A stretch of 64,000 nucleotides of DNA from contig CM071599.1 in assembly GCA_036435485.1 (NCBI GenBank), forward strand, positions 204,637,178-204,701,177, written 5' to 3'. The notes beneath the pieces were generated by a model. That model saw nothing but the letters and a program-made list of their open reading frames with translations, searched no databases and had not been told where the DNA came from. The position numbers and the translations under genes were made by a program. The stretch is from Saposhnikovia divaricata (Eukaryota; Streptophyta; Magnoliopsida; Apiales; Apiaceae). Each line of letters opens with the position of its first letter. Position 1 is the first letter of the stretch. Positions 33,900 through 44,805 of the stretch are shown here, piece by piece.

Positions 33900-34010
33900 G
33901 CTGCCAGCAAGCCTTAACCTCACATTAGTATGATATTGTCCGACGAGCCCGCACGGATTTGTTTTTGGGCACATCCCAAAAGGCCTCACCAAAATTCAGG
34001 ACGATCCGAC
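33900..34010. repeat. Dispersed-repeat fragment (LTR/TRIM-like)
   Basis: Contains ACATTAGTATGATATTGTCC, then GCCCGCACGG and CCCAAAAGGCCTC, a word order I recall as recurrent in plant intergenic DNA. Boundaries and class undetermined. Confidence 0.3.
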
Positions 34011-34231
34011 CATTGGAATTCCAGAAAACACAAAAACAAAACAGCTAACGTAACCAGAAAAATTTCTGAGAATTTTTTACATTAGCACCAAAAACTAGCC
34101 CGAACCTTTCAATCTCACAATAGCTATTAGTTATCATACAAAGACTTGCCTGGTCAGAGTGAGAACTTCTAGGAAACCACCAGACTAAATCCGAACCTTG
34201 ATATTTTGATCATTAACATGTTACAATGCAG

Positions 34232-34380
34232 TTGGTGACTTGGTTGCATCATCTACTGGGAAGGAAGATGAGGAATTCAGAATGTTACAATACTGTGAAC
34301 TTCTTAAAAGAAGAAGTAACGAGACTGTTCTTCATCGAATTTGTGCAGGTTGGTCTCAGTTCTCAAGCAATGATCCAGAG
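34232..34380 (+). other. Isolated exon-like segment, gene unknown
   Basis: Bounded by a good acceptor (TACAATGCAG) and donor (GAG then GTATGTT). One frame reads GKEDEEFRMLQYCELLKRRS and then ETVLHRICAGWSQFSSNDPE, which looks protein-like, but I do not recognise a family and find no adjoining exons. It may be a captured gene fragment or part of a gene with distant exons. Confidence 0.3.
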
Positions 34381-34651
34381 GTATGTTGTCCCATGTGTGT
34401 AGTTAACTGGTTGTTGTCCAAGATGACATTTTGTTTGCTTTAAGCAAGATCCATTGTATGTTGGGACGAGTCTTTGTTCTCCACCACAGAGATGAGAGAA
34501 CTTAGGTCGATTTATTTTTTTACGAGTAGTTTCTACATTGAATAATTTTTGTGAAATTTATTTGATTCAAACTGTTTTTTCATTGCACATCAGACAAAAA
34601 CACTAAAGTTATCACTGAGTCCATTTTTGCATTGTAGTTGATGTAATAATT

Positions 34652-34685
34652 TGAGCGGTATATACTGGGTATGTTTGGTTTGGTT
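34652..34685 (-). repeat. 34-nt inverted match to the LINE-tail edge
   Basis: The reverse complement is identical to 29108-29141 (core ACCCAGTATATACCGCTCA). Nothing else of the LINE tail follows, so this is the outer tip of a related repeat or of its target. Confidence 0.8.
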
Positions 34686-35047
34686 TGATTTTTTAGTTGA
34701 TGTAATAATTTCCTACTGTTCGCATGTCTTTATCATGATTCATGGCATAGCATACGTTGGGGTAACCATGTCTGTAGCTTCAGTGCGATCCTCATGAACC
34801 ACCAACTCATGATTATTCTCACTCATTCTTTTATATTCTTTTAAAAACTTTAGAGTTTAGCTTTAGCTTTATGTTTGTTCCTTTTGATTGGATGAAATTA
34901 AAATAAAATAGTAATTTACAGATAATTATATTTCCATCGAATCTCCTTGTTTCCAAACGAACTGATCACTGTTGGGAAATTATTTGGACAAAGTCAAATT
35001 ATTCACTATCATCGCACAATCAAAATACAAAAATACGAATAAAATTA

Positions 35048-35649
35048 GGATTTAATTGCACTTTACACCCTTGTATTTAGATCATAATTCATTTTGCACC
35101 CGAAAATTCAAACAATTGCAATTCGCATTCCTATAAATTACAATCCTTACTTTTTGCACCATTTTGACGATTTTTAGTTAAATTTCACCGTTACCGTTAG
35201 TCAAAGTAAGGGTATTTCAGTCATTAATTATTATATTAAACAATTTATTTTCAAAAAAAAGTAAGAAACAAAATTTAAAAATTGATTTTTTAAAAAAAAT
35301 GAAAAAAAACACAAAATCTTAAATTTATGATATTATTTTATGGATAATATTTTGAAAATTATAAAAAAATATAGTTTATATTTAAATAATATTTTCCGAG
35401 AATTTAGTAACGTAAATATTTAAAAAAATCTGAATTATAATTATATTTTAAAAAATCTGTAAATTGTAGATAAAATGTTGGTAAATCTAAAAATTATAAA
35501 AGTAATTGAAATAATTTAATTTTAAAAATTATTATAGAATATAATGACTGAAATACCCTAATTTAACTGTCATTTTGACTAAGGATAACAATTTTCAGAT
35601 GGAAAGTGAATTTTAACCTAAATATAGATGTGCAAAGTGCAATTAAGTC
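35048..35649. mobile_element. MITE with long TIRs and 8-bp target duplication
   Basis: Left end GGATTTAATTGCACTTTAC, right end in reverse complement GACTTAATTGCACTTTGC. The inverted similarity extends over 150 bp on each side (TATTTAG, AAATTCA, GGGTATTTCAGTCATTA). TAAAATTA flanks both ends (35040-35047, 35650-35657). 602 bp, AT-rich, non-coding; Mutator- or hAT-type by TSD size. It lies just upstream of the caleosin gene and may shape its promoter. Confidence 0.8.
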
Positions 35650-35841
35650 TAAAATTATTGATGAATGATGAGGACCGGTGTCACATGGCTAACTTTTGAT
35701 CACATTGATGGTGTTATCATAAAACTTTCTCGAATGAGCTAGTGAGTACTAACAACTTACTAAGGTCTGTTTCACACTTGCACTGCAACTACCCAAACAA
35801 AGAAAAACAAGTGAGAAGGTAAGGGGGATAGAAAAAATACA

Positions 35842-38800
35842 ATGGATACAGTGGCACCTCTAGCTCCAGTGACTTCTGAAAGAATTGTTAGAAATGATTT
35901 GGAAGACTCTCTTCCAAAGCCTTGTAATGTTCTCTTCCTCTGCTTTCTTTCTCTACCATTTTTATTTGCTACTATTTAATTGTTGGTCCATAACAAGCGA
36001 TTGTTGGCAACCAACTTTCCGGCATAATTTTCCGCGGAGTGGAAAAAAAATCCTAAAAGTGGTGTTTTAAGTAGATGAAGTCTCCCCCTGCATTCACAAA
36101 AAATTTTAGTGTTAAATCTATCCGTGGAAAATTATAGCGGAAAGATGGATGCATCAATCGATTGTCAGGGACCAGGTCCTTAATGGTTTAAGTACACTTA
36201 TTTGTAATCAACACTTGTTATACTTGTTCTGTTTATTTGGTTTGTTTGAACCAAGGAACCTAAAGATTGATTGTATATGTATGTGATAGCTTTTTCATTT
36301 ATAGAAATATAAAGCATGAACTGCTGTTATACTGAAAACATGGAAGGTTGGGCTACAAGAAAGATATAGTAAAAGTGAACTTGGATTAGGTATAAATGTG
36401 TGAAAAACTTATTCTTCTTTCTTACCCACATAGAATAAGTCGTTTCTCGACTCTTCAAATTTATGTTCTAGTTTCGAACTGAGGTAGCTAACACAAATTA
36501 CAATTTTCATTTTGTTGTAATATGTTACTAATGACTAACATAGATATAATGCTAGCAGAAGAAATATTCAAGAACAAGAGAACACTGCTCAGAAAACAAG
36601 CTTCATAGAACAGATCTTTTTGAGAGCAAAATACAAGACAAAATGGATAAATATTGCTCTAAGTTTCTTGTACAGAAAGAGAGGCTTTAAATAGGAAAAA
36701 TATCTAGTGGTCCATGCCCTTAGTCACATGACAGTACCAACGGTCTTGTTGGGAAATGTGACAGCTAATCATTTCCTTATTATTGGGATATTTTGCTGAG
36801 TCCTTTATTCCTTAATACTCCCCCTCAAGGTGGCAGAGGAGTCGAAGAGGAAACTGCCAGCTTGTTGACATGGGACTGGTGCAGCTGAACTGGCAGAATC
36901 TTTGTAAATATATCAGCAACTTGGTCTGTAAAAGAGATTTTCTGAGGAAGTATATGTCCAGCTTTGATCTCATCACGCACAAAGTGACAATCTATGTCAA
37001 CGTGTTTTGTTTTCTCATGCAAAACAGGATTAGCAGCTATGGCTAGTGCTGCTTGATTGTCACAGTAAAGAACAGCAGGTGATAGATCAGTGAGACCCAA
37101 GTCTTTGAGGAGATTAGTAAGCCAGGAGATTTCACAGGTAGTAATAGCCATAGCCCGATACTCAGCTTCTGCAGAACTACGAGCAACCACAGTTTGTTTT
37201 TTTGCCTTCCAAGATATAGGAGAGTTTCCCAAGAATATACAGTAGCCACTGGTTGAACGTCTAGTAATTGGACAGCTAGCCCAATCACTGTCACAATAAG
37301 CATGTAGTTTTGCAGAACCACTGGAGGCTAACAACACTCCTTGAGTTTTAGTGCCAGCAAGATACCTCAGTAGTCGTTTTGCAGCTTGATAATGAACCGT
37401 GGTTGGTGAGTGCATGAACTGACTCAACAGTTGAACAGAGAAAGCAATATCTGGGCGCGTTATGGTCAAGTAAATTAGCTTTCCCAGAAGCCTTTGATAT
37501 ATGGTTGGATCTGGCAGAAGATCACCTTGAGTAGGGGTCAACTTCAAGTGTGAATCAAGTGGTAGTTTCAGGGGTTTAGCTGTGAGAAGTCTATATTCAA
37601 CAAGAAGGTCTGTAGTGTACTTTTGTTGAGAGAGAAAGAAACCACCTTGAGTTCGATCCACTTCTAATCCCAGAAAATATCTAATGGGACCAAGATCCTT
37701 CATATGAAAGGATTTTGTGAGCATGTCTTTTAGATGAGTAAGCTCCAATTCATTGTTGCCACAGATAAGCAGACCATCAACATAGATAAGAACTATTGTG
37801 ACAGCAGACTGAGATTTTTTTAAGAACAAACAGGAATCTGATTTAGATTGAGAGAAACCAAGTTGCAATAAAACCGAGGACAATTTTGAGAACCACTGAC
37901 GGGGTGCCTGTTTTAGGCCATACAGGGCTTTAAGGAGAAGACACACAACAGCAGCATCACATTGAGTAGTGGCATTGAGTTGAATTCGACTTCCAAAGTG
38001 GGAATATCCTGGAGGTAATTTCATATAGACGGTCTCATGAAGGTCACCGTGCAAAAAAGCATTGGTGACATCCATTTGGATTGTATACCAATCAAGTAGG
38101 GCTGCCACAGCTAGAAGAGTTCGTATAGTTGACATCTTTGCCACTGGGGCAAAGGTTTCTGCATAATCCTCCCCATAAGTTTGGTTGCAGCCAAGAATCA
38201 CTAACCTTGCTTTCTTTCTGTCAACAGAGCCATCTGAGTGATACTTTGTCTTAAATACCCACTTGCAAGGTATAGCTTTCTTGGTAGATGGCAGTGTGGT
38301 AAGTGTCCATGTATGATTTTCTTCTAGAGCCTGCAGTTCAGTGTTCATTGCTTGAACCCATCCCAAGTCTGTCACAGCATCTTTGAAATACAGGGGGTCA
38401 TTATGTAGAGTTACAGCAGACATAAAGCATTGGAATTCAGGTTGTATTGTAGTAAAAACAAGATTAGAGACATGGTGTACAGGAGTTTCAGCAGAAGCTT
38501 GAAAGGTTTTATAATTCTGCAAGTAAGCTGGAGGTTTATGAGTTCTAGTGGAATGTCTGATTGGTAATGTAACTGCAGGAACTTCAGTATTTATGATAGG
38601 GGTTTCAGAGATTTCAGAGGTTTGTGGTATAGAGGTAGGTACAACAGGTGTAGTGTTTAGGTCTTCTACTGTATCAGTTAAACAGATATCATCAAAGAGT
38701 GATTGAGGTTGAATTGTAGTAGTTGAAACAGGTAAAGGGGTCATGTATTTTTCCACAGAGTCAGGATGAAATGGAAAAATAGTTTCGTGAAAGATGACAT

Positions 38801-41800
38801 CCCTAGATACGAAGGTTTTGTTTGTGGTGAGATCAAGAAGCTGATAACCTTTCTTTGATGGAGGATAGCCTATAAATAGACTAGGAACAGCTTTTGGTGC
38901 TAGTTTATCTGTGGTAAAAGTTGGATTGACTGCAAAGGCAAGGCAGCCTATAACTTTAAGAGTAGAGTAGGTAGGTGGTGTTTTGAAAAGTACTTCATAA
39001 GGAGTGAGGTTATTCAAGGCTGTACTGGGAAGTCTGTTCATTAGATAGACTGCTGATTCAACACAATAACCCCAAAATGACGAAGGTAAATGAGCTTGAA
39101 ATCGAATTGAACGAGCTATTTCAAGAATATATCTGTGCTTACGTTCGACTCTAGCATTCTGCTGAGGTCTATGTGAGCAGGATTGTTGATGAACAATTCC
39201 ATTTTGAGCAAAGAATTTAGTGCATTTGTTATCCAGAAATTCCAAAGCATTGTCTGAACGTATGGTTTTAATGGATGTAGAAAAGTGATTTTTGACATAC
39301 GTAAAAAAGGTTTGAAAAACAGAGAAAAAATCAGACTTATAGGCAAGCAAGGTAATCCAGGTGTATCTGCTATAATCATCAACAATAGTTAGAAAGTATC
39401 GAAGATTGCCTTTGGTTGGAACCTTGTAAGGGCCCCAAATATCAAGGTGTACAAGACCAAATTTTTCAGTAGAGTGAGAATCACTCAGATCAAAAGGTAA
39501 TTTACTAAACTTAGCCATTGGACAAGTAAGGCAGACTTGAGATTCAGAGTTTTTTGTTTGAGGAATTTCTGGGACAAGATGGAACTTTGACAGAGGTAAG
39601 TGACCAAGTCTGTGATGCCAGAGACTAGCAGTGTTGGTGTGAGAAACAAGACAAGTAGGTGTGGGTTTAGTAACACTAGACAACCATTTTTCAGGCTCCT
39701 TAGTGTTTACAAGATAATAAAGTCCATGTCTAGCTTCTCCTACAGCCATAATTTGCTCAGATTGACTGTCAATAATAATGCAGTGACTAGGTAAAAACTT
39801 AACCTCACAACCAGTATGCTTAACTAGTTTCTGAACTGAAAGCAGATTATGTTGAAAATTGGGAACACACAATACATAATGAAGTGACAGAGTGTTAGAG
39901 AGAACAACAGTACCAGTATGAGAGATGTTCACAGTTGCTCCTGTTGGCAGGTTGATGTGTGTGTTTGGTTTTACTGGTTGAGGAGATTGCAGATTATCCA
40001 ACCGATGTGTCATATGATCAGACGCTCCAGAATCTATGATCCAGTCAGATGTGTGAATTCTAGCATTGTTGCAGCTAATCATCCCAGAGAAAGGAGTGTC
40101 TGGTATATCTCCCCCTGATATGGATGACTGAAGATTGAGTTGCATAAATTGAGCAAGTTGCTCCAATTGCTGTGGAGAAAAAAGAGGGCTTTCTGCAGCA
40201 GATTCAGAAACTTGAGCCACATTGGCTGATCTGGAAGTTTGAGGTCTGAAATTAGGCCTCCATCTAGGTCTGGGACCTGTAAAAGCAGGTGTAGAAGCTC
40301 GAAACTGAGGCATGGGTTGATTCCCTTTATAATTGGGATGCCATCTCGGGTATCCAACAACAGTCCAACACCTATCATTGGTGTGACTTTCACCTCCACA
40401 CAGAGTACAGTGATAGACTTTAGCAGATGGTGGCCCTTTACCATACATAGCTACCATGTCATGATCCTCAGTTTTGTGACCAAGTACCAAGTCCCGTTGG
40501 GCCTCCTCTTGTTGCAACATAGCTGTAGCACGCTCAACACTAGGTAATGGAGTGATAAGCAACAACTGACTCCTTTGAGGAGAATATATATCATTCAAAC
40601 CATTTAAAAACTGAAAGAGTTTAGACTCTTCCCTTTGTACATCAATCTCAGTCAATAACTTGGTAATATCAGGTGTAAGAGTAGTAATAGCAGGTAGAGC
40701 ATTCAAAGAGTCAAGTTCTTCCCAGATAGTCTTTAAAGCAGTATAATACTCTGTTATAGTCATACTTTGTTGCTTCAGTTCATACACATCTCTATTCAAT
40801 TTATATTTTCTGGAGCCATGAGTTAGAGAAAAACGTTGTTCAAGGTTGTTCCAGATATCTCTAGAGGAATTCATATAAATAACAGACTTGCGAATAGAAG
40901 GTGAAAGATTTGATGTAATCCAGGATATGACCATATTATCACAAGTATCCCACATTTCAGATTTAACAGGATCATCAAGAGGGCGAGGAACAGTACCTTT
41001 CACAAGGCCCAGTTTCCTTTTCGAAGATAAACTGATTTCCATGGAACGTTTCCAGGATCGATAGTCTGAGCTGCTTTGAAGCTTTTCGACTTGAATAGAT
41101 GTTGCTCCATCAGATGGATGCAGAAACAAAGGATTCACCATATCTTGCATTGTGATCCTGGGATTTTGATTAGGCTGGATGGTTTGAACATTCTCAGTGT
41201 TCGTAGTAGCCATATTCATAAAAAAAGATTAAAACTTTAAAGTAGATCTGAGAGATATATTAGAAAGAAAAAAACAGATCTGAGAATCAACAGCTTGATG
41301 TAGATATAACACCAACAAAACAAAAAAAAAACAGATCAAGAGCTATGTGAGTGGCTCTGATACCATAATGACTAACATAGATATAATGCTAGCAGAAGAA
41401 ATATTCAAGAACAAGAGAACACTGCTCAGAAAACAAGCTTCATAGAACAGATCTTTTTGAGAGCAAAATACAAGACAAAATGGATAAATATTGCTCTAAG
41501 TTTCTTGTACAGAAAGAGAGGCTTTAAATAGGAAAAATATCTAGTGGTCCATGCCCTTAGTCACATGACAGTACTAACGGTCTTGTTGGGAAATGTGACA
41601 GGTAATCATTTCCTTATTATTGGGATATTTTGCTGAGTCCTTTATTCCTTAATAGTTACGATTTGAAAGAGTTTGGTTCCTGAAAATAACAAGTACTTGT
41701 AAGATCGGCTAGTTTATAGGTTTTGCATTTAGAACTTCAGATAGGTTTCTAGGCTAACTGTAAGCTTTATTTGATTAGCCCATCTATTTATTATATTTAT

Positions 41801-43344
41801 TTGTACTACTGATAAAAAAATGTTTATATTTGTAATTTATGTCGTGAAACAGATCTAGCCAGAGCACTTGTTGCAGCTGATGGGGATCATCCTAATGGAA
41901 CACCTGGCCACAAGGCTAAAGGGATGTCTGTCCTTCAGCAGCATGCTGCTTTCTTCGATCGAAACAATGATGGAATCATCTATCCTTCAGAGACTTATGC
42001 CGGTAATATTGTAATTATTATGGTTTTGTTTTTTGGGATGGAATGTACTAATGAGATTAGTACAACATGATGTGTGTCCTACATCAGATTTTTTTTCACA
42101 GAATATGTCATATATAATTTGAATCACATTGCATTCCATTCGTCGATTCCAAATCAATTGTGCATTGATACATATTCAGCAATGTGAATGGTCTATGTGA
42201 TTTCGTGGAATTAACCAGGGTTGAGAGCAATCGGTCTCAATGTCTTCTTATCTCTGATATTGGCGTTTTTTATTAATCTAGCAGTAAGCTACGCAACTCT
42301 CCCTGTAAGTAAATTTCCTTCACTTGTGCATTGACAGCATGATTCATGTACACATAAATTTCTCAAAGATCTTGAATTTGAGTTGAGTATCAAATATAAA
42401 TTAAAAGACTTGAATGATTATCTTGAAAGCCATATTGGGACAAAGGATTTTATAGTTTTCTTCCTGTTTTTCGCTGACCAGAAGATAATTTGTTTCATAC
42501 AATGATTCCTTTTGTTTAAATGATGAATTATACTATTATAGATGGAATTTTGTGTTTATATATTGTGATCACTCTTGTATGTGTGATTAAGATGTATATT
42601 AGTTCTTCAGATATTTGAATCTGAAATGTCTGTGGGAGGTACTTTTGTACAAGACATTCAGGGTTGATTCACATTAGTAATATTAATGTAACTCCTTTGG
42701 TAGGGCTGGATTCCTTCTCCATTTCTCCCTGTATACATACAAAACATACACAAAGGCAAGCATGGGAGCGATAGTGGAACTTACGACACAGAGGGGAGGT
42801 ACACGAACATAAAGATGACTGGTTTGGAACTTGTTCAATCAAGTCATTGTAATCTTATTATTCTCTGAGAAGGCAAGGACTAAAGCTTCCAATCTATCTT
42901 ACTTTTTTTTGGAATTGTTTGTGTCGTTGCAGGTTCATGCCAGTAAATCTTGAGAACATGTTCAGTAAATATGCTTCTGTGCCTGACAAAATGACGCTTG
43001 GAGATCTGTGGCACATGACTGAGGGAAATCGAGTTGTTTTCGACGTTGTGGGCTGGTTTGTTTTCTTTACTCAACTTGGAATCCAATTCCTTTAAGCTTA
43101 TTGCATTTCTTTTAATAAAACTGCCTATAAACCTCTGATTGATAAACTCATATCCAATTATTACGCTTATGTTTGTGTGTGTATCAAACACAGGATACTA
43201 GCTAAGGTTGAGTGGGGATTAGTTTATATGATTGCAAAAGACGAGGATGGCTTTGTTACCAAGGAAACCGCGAGACGAGTATTTGATGGCAGTTTATTTG
43301 AATACTTGGAAAACAGAAACAGAACAGAAACCAAGAAGGACTGA
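35842..43344 (+). CDS. Caleosin / peroxygenase (six exons, copia in intron 1)
   Basis: Exons 35842-35923, 41853-42002, 42219-42304, 42704-42798, 42933-43055 and 43194-43344 join in frame (687 nt, 228 residues), all with GT-AG introns. Features: EF-hand loop D63-E74 (DRNNDGIIYPSE), a hydrophobic span at about 83-103, a proline knot P106-P115 (PGWIPSPFLP), conserved histidines H58 and H122 of the type that bind haem in peroxygenases, MTEGN (166-170) and a C-terminal DGSLFEYLE block. Caleosins sit on oil bodies or ER membranes, bind calcium and oxidise unsaturated fatty acids using hydroperoxides. The short N terminus resembles the stress/vegetative class rather than the seed oil-body class (inference). 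Intron 1 is 5929 bp because of a 5126-bp copia element in reverse orientation, which must be spliced out. Confidence 0.93.
36529..36817 (-). repeat. 3' LTR of the caleosin-intron copia
   Basis: On the coding strand it starts TATTAAGG right after GAGGGGGAG and ends GTCATTA next to the duplication. The ends are therefore TA...TA instead of TG...CA; both LTRs share this. Confidence 0.85.
36818..36830 (-). promoter_or_regulatory. Polypurine tract of the caleosin-intron copia
   Basis: The reverse strand reads CCTTGAGGGGGAG immediately before the 3' LTR, the usual copia plus-strand priming site. It overlaps the polyprotein stop codon. Confidence 0.85.
36825..41219 (-). CDS. Copia Gag-Pol polyprotein, intact frame, YVDG in RT
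   Basis: 1464 codons, a normal length for copia polyproteins. In order: gag (LFLHPSDGAT, residues 31-40, onward), zinc knuckle C271-C274-H279-C284, protease D-S-G (396-398, WIIDSGASDHM), integrase with an LWHHRLGHLPLSKF zinc-binding start and a core beginning HLDIWGPYKVP, RT (WVFKTKYHSDG, RKKARLVILGCNQ, ETFAPVAKM) and RNase H (YCDSDWASC, SSAEAEYRAM, TKHVDIDCHFVRD, DIFTK). The RT catalytic box reads YVDG at 1146-1149; the family norm is YVDD, and the second Asp is a metal ligand, so polymerase activity should be lost. The TGA stop lies inside the purine tract, seven bases from the LTR. Everything else looks intact. Confidence 0.95.
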   Translation of the reverse strand: MNMATTNTENVQTIQPNQNPRITMQDMVNPLFLHPSDGATSIQVEKLQSSSDYRSWKRSMEISLSSKRKLGLVKGTVPRPLDDPVKSEMWDTCDNMVISWITSNLSPSIRKSVIYMNSSRDIWNNLEQRFSLTHGSRKYKLNRDVYELKQQSMTITEYYTALKTIWEELDSLNALPAITTLTPDITKLLTEIDVQREESKLFQFLNGLNDIYSPQRSQLLLITPLPSVERATAMLQQEEAQRDLVLGHKTEDHDMVAMYGKGPPSAKVYHCTLCGGESHTNDRCWTVVGYPRWHPNYKGNQPMPQFRASTPAFTGPRPRWRPNFRPQTSRSANVAQVSESAAESPLFSPQQLEQLAQFMQLNLQSSISGGDIPDTPFSGMISCNNARIHTSDWIIDSGASDHMTHRLDNLQSPQPVKPNTHINLPTGATVNISHTGTVVLSNTLSLHYVLCVPNFQHNLLSVQKLVKHTGCEVKFLPSHCIIIDSQSEQIMAVGEARHGLYYLVNTKEPEKWLSSVTKPTPTCLVSHTNTASLWHHRLGHLPLSKFHLVPEIPQTKNSESQVCLTCPMAKFSKLPFDLSDSHSTEKFGLVHLDIWGPYKVPTKGNLRYFLTIVDDYSRYTWITLLAYKSDFFSVFQTFFTYVKNHFSTSIKTIRSDNALEFLDNKCTKFFAQNGIVHQQSCSHRPQQNARVERKHRYILEIARSIRFQAHLPSSFWGYCVESAVYLMNRLPSTALNNLTPYEVLFKTPPTYSTLKVIGCLAFAVNPTFTTDKLAPKAVPSLFIGYPPSKKGYQLLDLTTNKTFVSRDVIFHETIFPFHPDSVEKYMTPLPVSTTTIQPQSLFDDICLTDTVEDLNTTPVVPTSIPQTSEISETPIINTEVPAVTLPIRHSTRTHKPPAYLQNYKTFQASAETPVHHVSNLVFTTIQPEFQCFMSAVTLHNDPLYFKDAVTDLGWVQAMNTELQALEENHTWTLTTLPSTKKAIPCKWVFKTKYHSDGSVDRKKARLVILGCNQTYGEDYAETFAPVAKMSTIRTLLAVAALLDWYTIQMDVTNAFLHGDLHETVYMKLPPGYSHFGSRIQLNATTQCDAAVVCLLLKALYGLKQAPRQWFSKLSSVLLQLGFSQSKSDSCLFLKKSQSAVTIVLIYVDGLLICGNNELELTHLKDMLTKSFHMKDLGPIRYFLGLEVDRTQGGFFLSQQKYTTDLLVEYRLLTAKPLKLPLDSHLKLTPTQGDLLPDPTIYQRLLGKLIYLTITRPDIAFSVQLLSQFMHSPTTVHYQAAKRLLRYLAGTKTQGVLLASSGSAKLHAYCDSDWASCPITRRSTSGYCIFLGNSPISWKAKKQTVVARSSAEAEYRAMAITTCEISWLTNLLKDLGLTDLSPAVLYCDNQAALAIAANPVLHEKTKHVDIDCHFVRDEIKAGHILPQKISFTDQVADIFTKILPVQLHQSHVNKLAVSSSTPLPP
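41354..41365 (-). promoter_or_regulatory. Primer-binding site of the caleosin-intron copia
   Basis: TGGTATCAGAGC on the reverse strand, directly abutting the 5' LTR with no spacer. It pairs with initiator methionine tRNA, as in element 1. Confidence 0.92.
41366..41654 (-). repeat. 5' LTR of the caleosin-intron copia
   Basis: 289 bp, identical to the 3' LTR except two substitutions (near 41574 and 41602). TTTAAATAGG on the plus strand belongs to the outer half; a TATA-like element on the coding strand was not obvious. Confidence 0.9.
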
Positions 43345-43897
43345 AGTCTGAAGCTAATTCTAACCAAATGGATTTCAGTAAAACGGTGCAATGCACAAGT
43401 GTTGTGTATTTAAATAAATCTTTGCGTATCAATTCTAATAAAGCGAACGTTGAATTGCAGATGTCGGAGAATGTATGGATGGAATAATTGTTTTAAAATT
43501 AACCGTACTTAAAATTTGTTTACACAGGTACAGTATTGCAAGATTGTTGTGTATGTTTAATAAGAAGTCTGGTAAGGAGAGAAGCAACAACAATAAACGT
43601 ATTTCTCATTTTCAGATGAGCTTTGTCTCTTCTCTCTAACCTAATCTTTGATAATGATAAATATAACAATCTCCTCTTTGCTCATATCAGGTTTATCTAT
43701 GTTATATCATAAAGCCTTGAATATATTGTAATTGTTTTTGAGATAGTTGCTTTAGAAATATGAAGCCTATTAGTACAAGAAATATGAAGCTTAAGGAAAA
43801 GGAGGGAAAGACTTGACAAATAAAGTGCATAGGATTAGAAGAAAACAGTAGCAGTACATAGAGGATTGATATTTAGTCAAAAAAAAAAAAAAAAAAA
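43345..43897. other. Caleosin 3' flank
   Basis: AATAAA-like signals occur at about 43413 (AAATAAATC) and 43437. Otherwise AT-rich with an A run at 43880-43897. No other gene. Confidence 0.4.
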
Positions 43898-44030
43898 GAG
43901 TAGGGAGCCTGAGATGAATTTCCTGAGATACCTAATTTTTATATATAAAAATGGGGTGGACGTTTTAGTAAATTCAGAGATTTTTAATTAACTCTGCGGG
44001 CTCAACAAAATTTAAAGGTTATTTTGCCGG
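43898..44030 (+). mobile_element. Truncated copy of the CCTGAGATATATCTCAGG MITE
   Basis: Starts GAGTAGGGAGCCTGAGAT and follows the body of the copies at 58231 and 62127 (AAAAATGGGGTGG, TTTAATTA then CTGCGGGC) but stops before the right terminal repeat. Preceded by a long A run. Confidence 0.7.
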
Positions 44031-44466
44031 ATTGATTTCTTTTCTAGGATGTGTAGACAAAGAATTAGGAAGCTTGAATGTTCTTGTTGCGCTTGGGAAC
44101 CCTTGAATGCTACTCCACTGGTCTTCAAGAATGTCCCAGATGTGGTATACACTAAAAACCAATTCATTCCTCTACTCTTTTCGTATGTCTCGACAGACCG
44201 GTAATCATTCCCCGAACCCTTTATATTGGAACAATGGGTGTGCTTTATATTGGAACAATCATAAATCACTACAATTTAGTAACAAGATTCTTGCATGGTT
44301 GGCACCTCTATTCTTGATAAACGAAAGTTCGAATAAAGATTGCAAGATAGTATGTATTTGTGTGTTTGTAGTAAAAAGTAGGTTAATTGAAAATTAAAAA
44401 TGTGTTTCATGCAACACAAATTTGGTTCCGAATAATGTACTTTCTCCATCCAAGAATGCTTCTTAA

Positions 44467-44805
44467 GAGCATCTTCAAGAGCCTCTTAAATGAGGGTCCT
44501 TAGTCATTTTCTGAAGAGCATCATTAAGAGCATCACAAAAATTACTTCCAACAGGCTCCTAATACTTCTTCAAAAACTTAAGAGCTATTAAGAACTCCTC
44601 AAACTTAAGATTCTCTCTCCTTTCCCTACTCCATTTTTTATTGACACTTATTTTCAAGTTATTGGCAATAAACAATACAATAAAAATAGATAGAAACGTC
44701 AGTTTGAGACTGTGCAATTTTACTTTTACCTACTAAATACTAGTTAAGAGCCAATTTAATAAAAAAAAAATTGAGGAGTATGCTAAGAGCCTCTTGGAGT
44801 TGCTC
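44467..44805. mobile_element. Tourist-like MITE
   Basis: TAA on both sides (44464-44466, 44806-44808). Ends GAGCATCTTCAAGAGCCTCT and, in reverse complement, GAGCAACTCCAAGAGGCTCT. 339 bp, non-coding. Confidence 0.85.

Larger units (their letters stand above)
36529..41654 (-). mobile_element. Full-length Ty1/copia element inside caleosin intron 1
   Basis: Two 289-bp LTRs (36529-36817, 41366-41654) differ at two positions. The 5-bp duplication GTTAC flanks them (36524-36528, 41655-41659). Primer site 41354-41365 abuts one LTR and the purine tract 36818-36830 abuts the other. One uninterrupted polyprotein ORF fills the interior. Orientation is opposite to the host gene. Low LTR divergence means a recent insertion. 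Confidence 0.97.
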
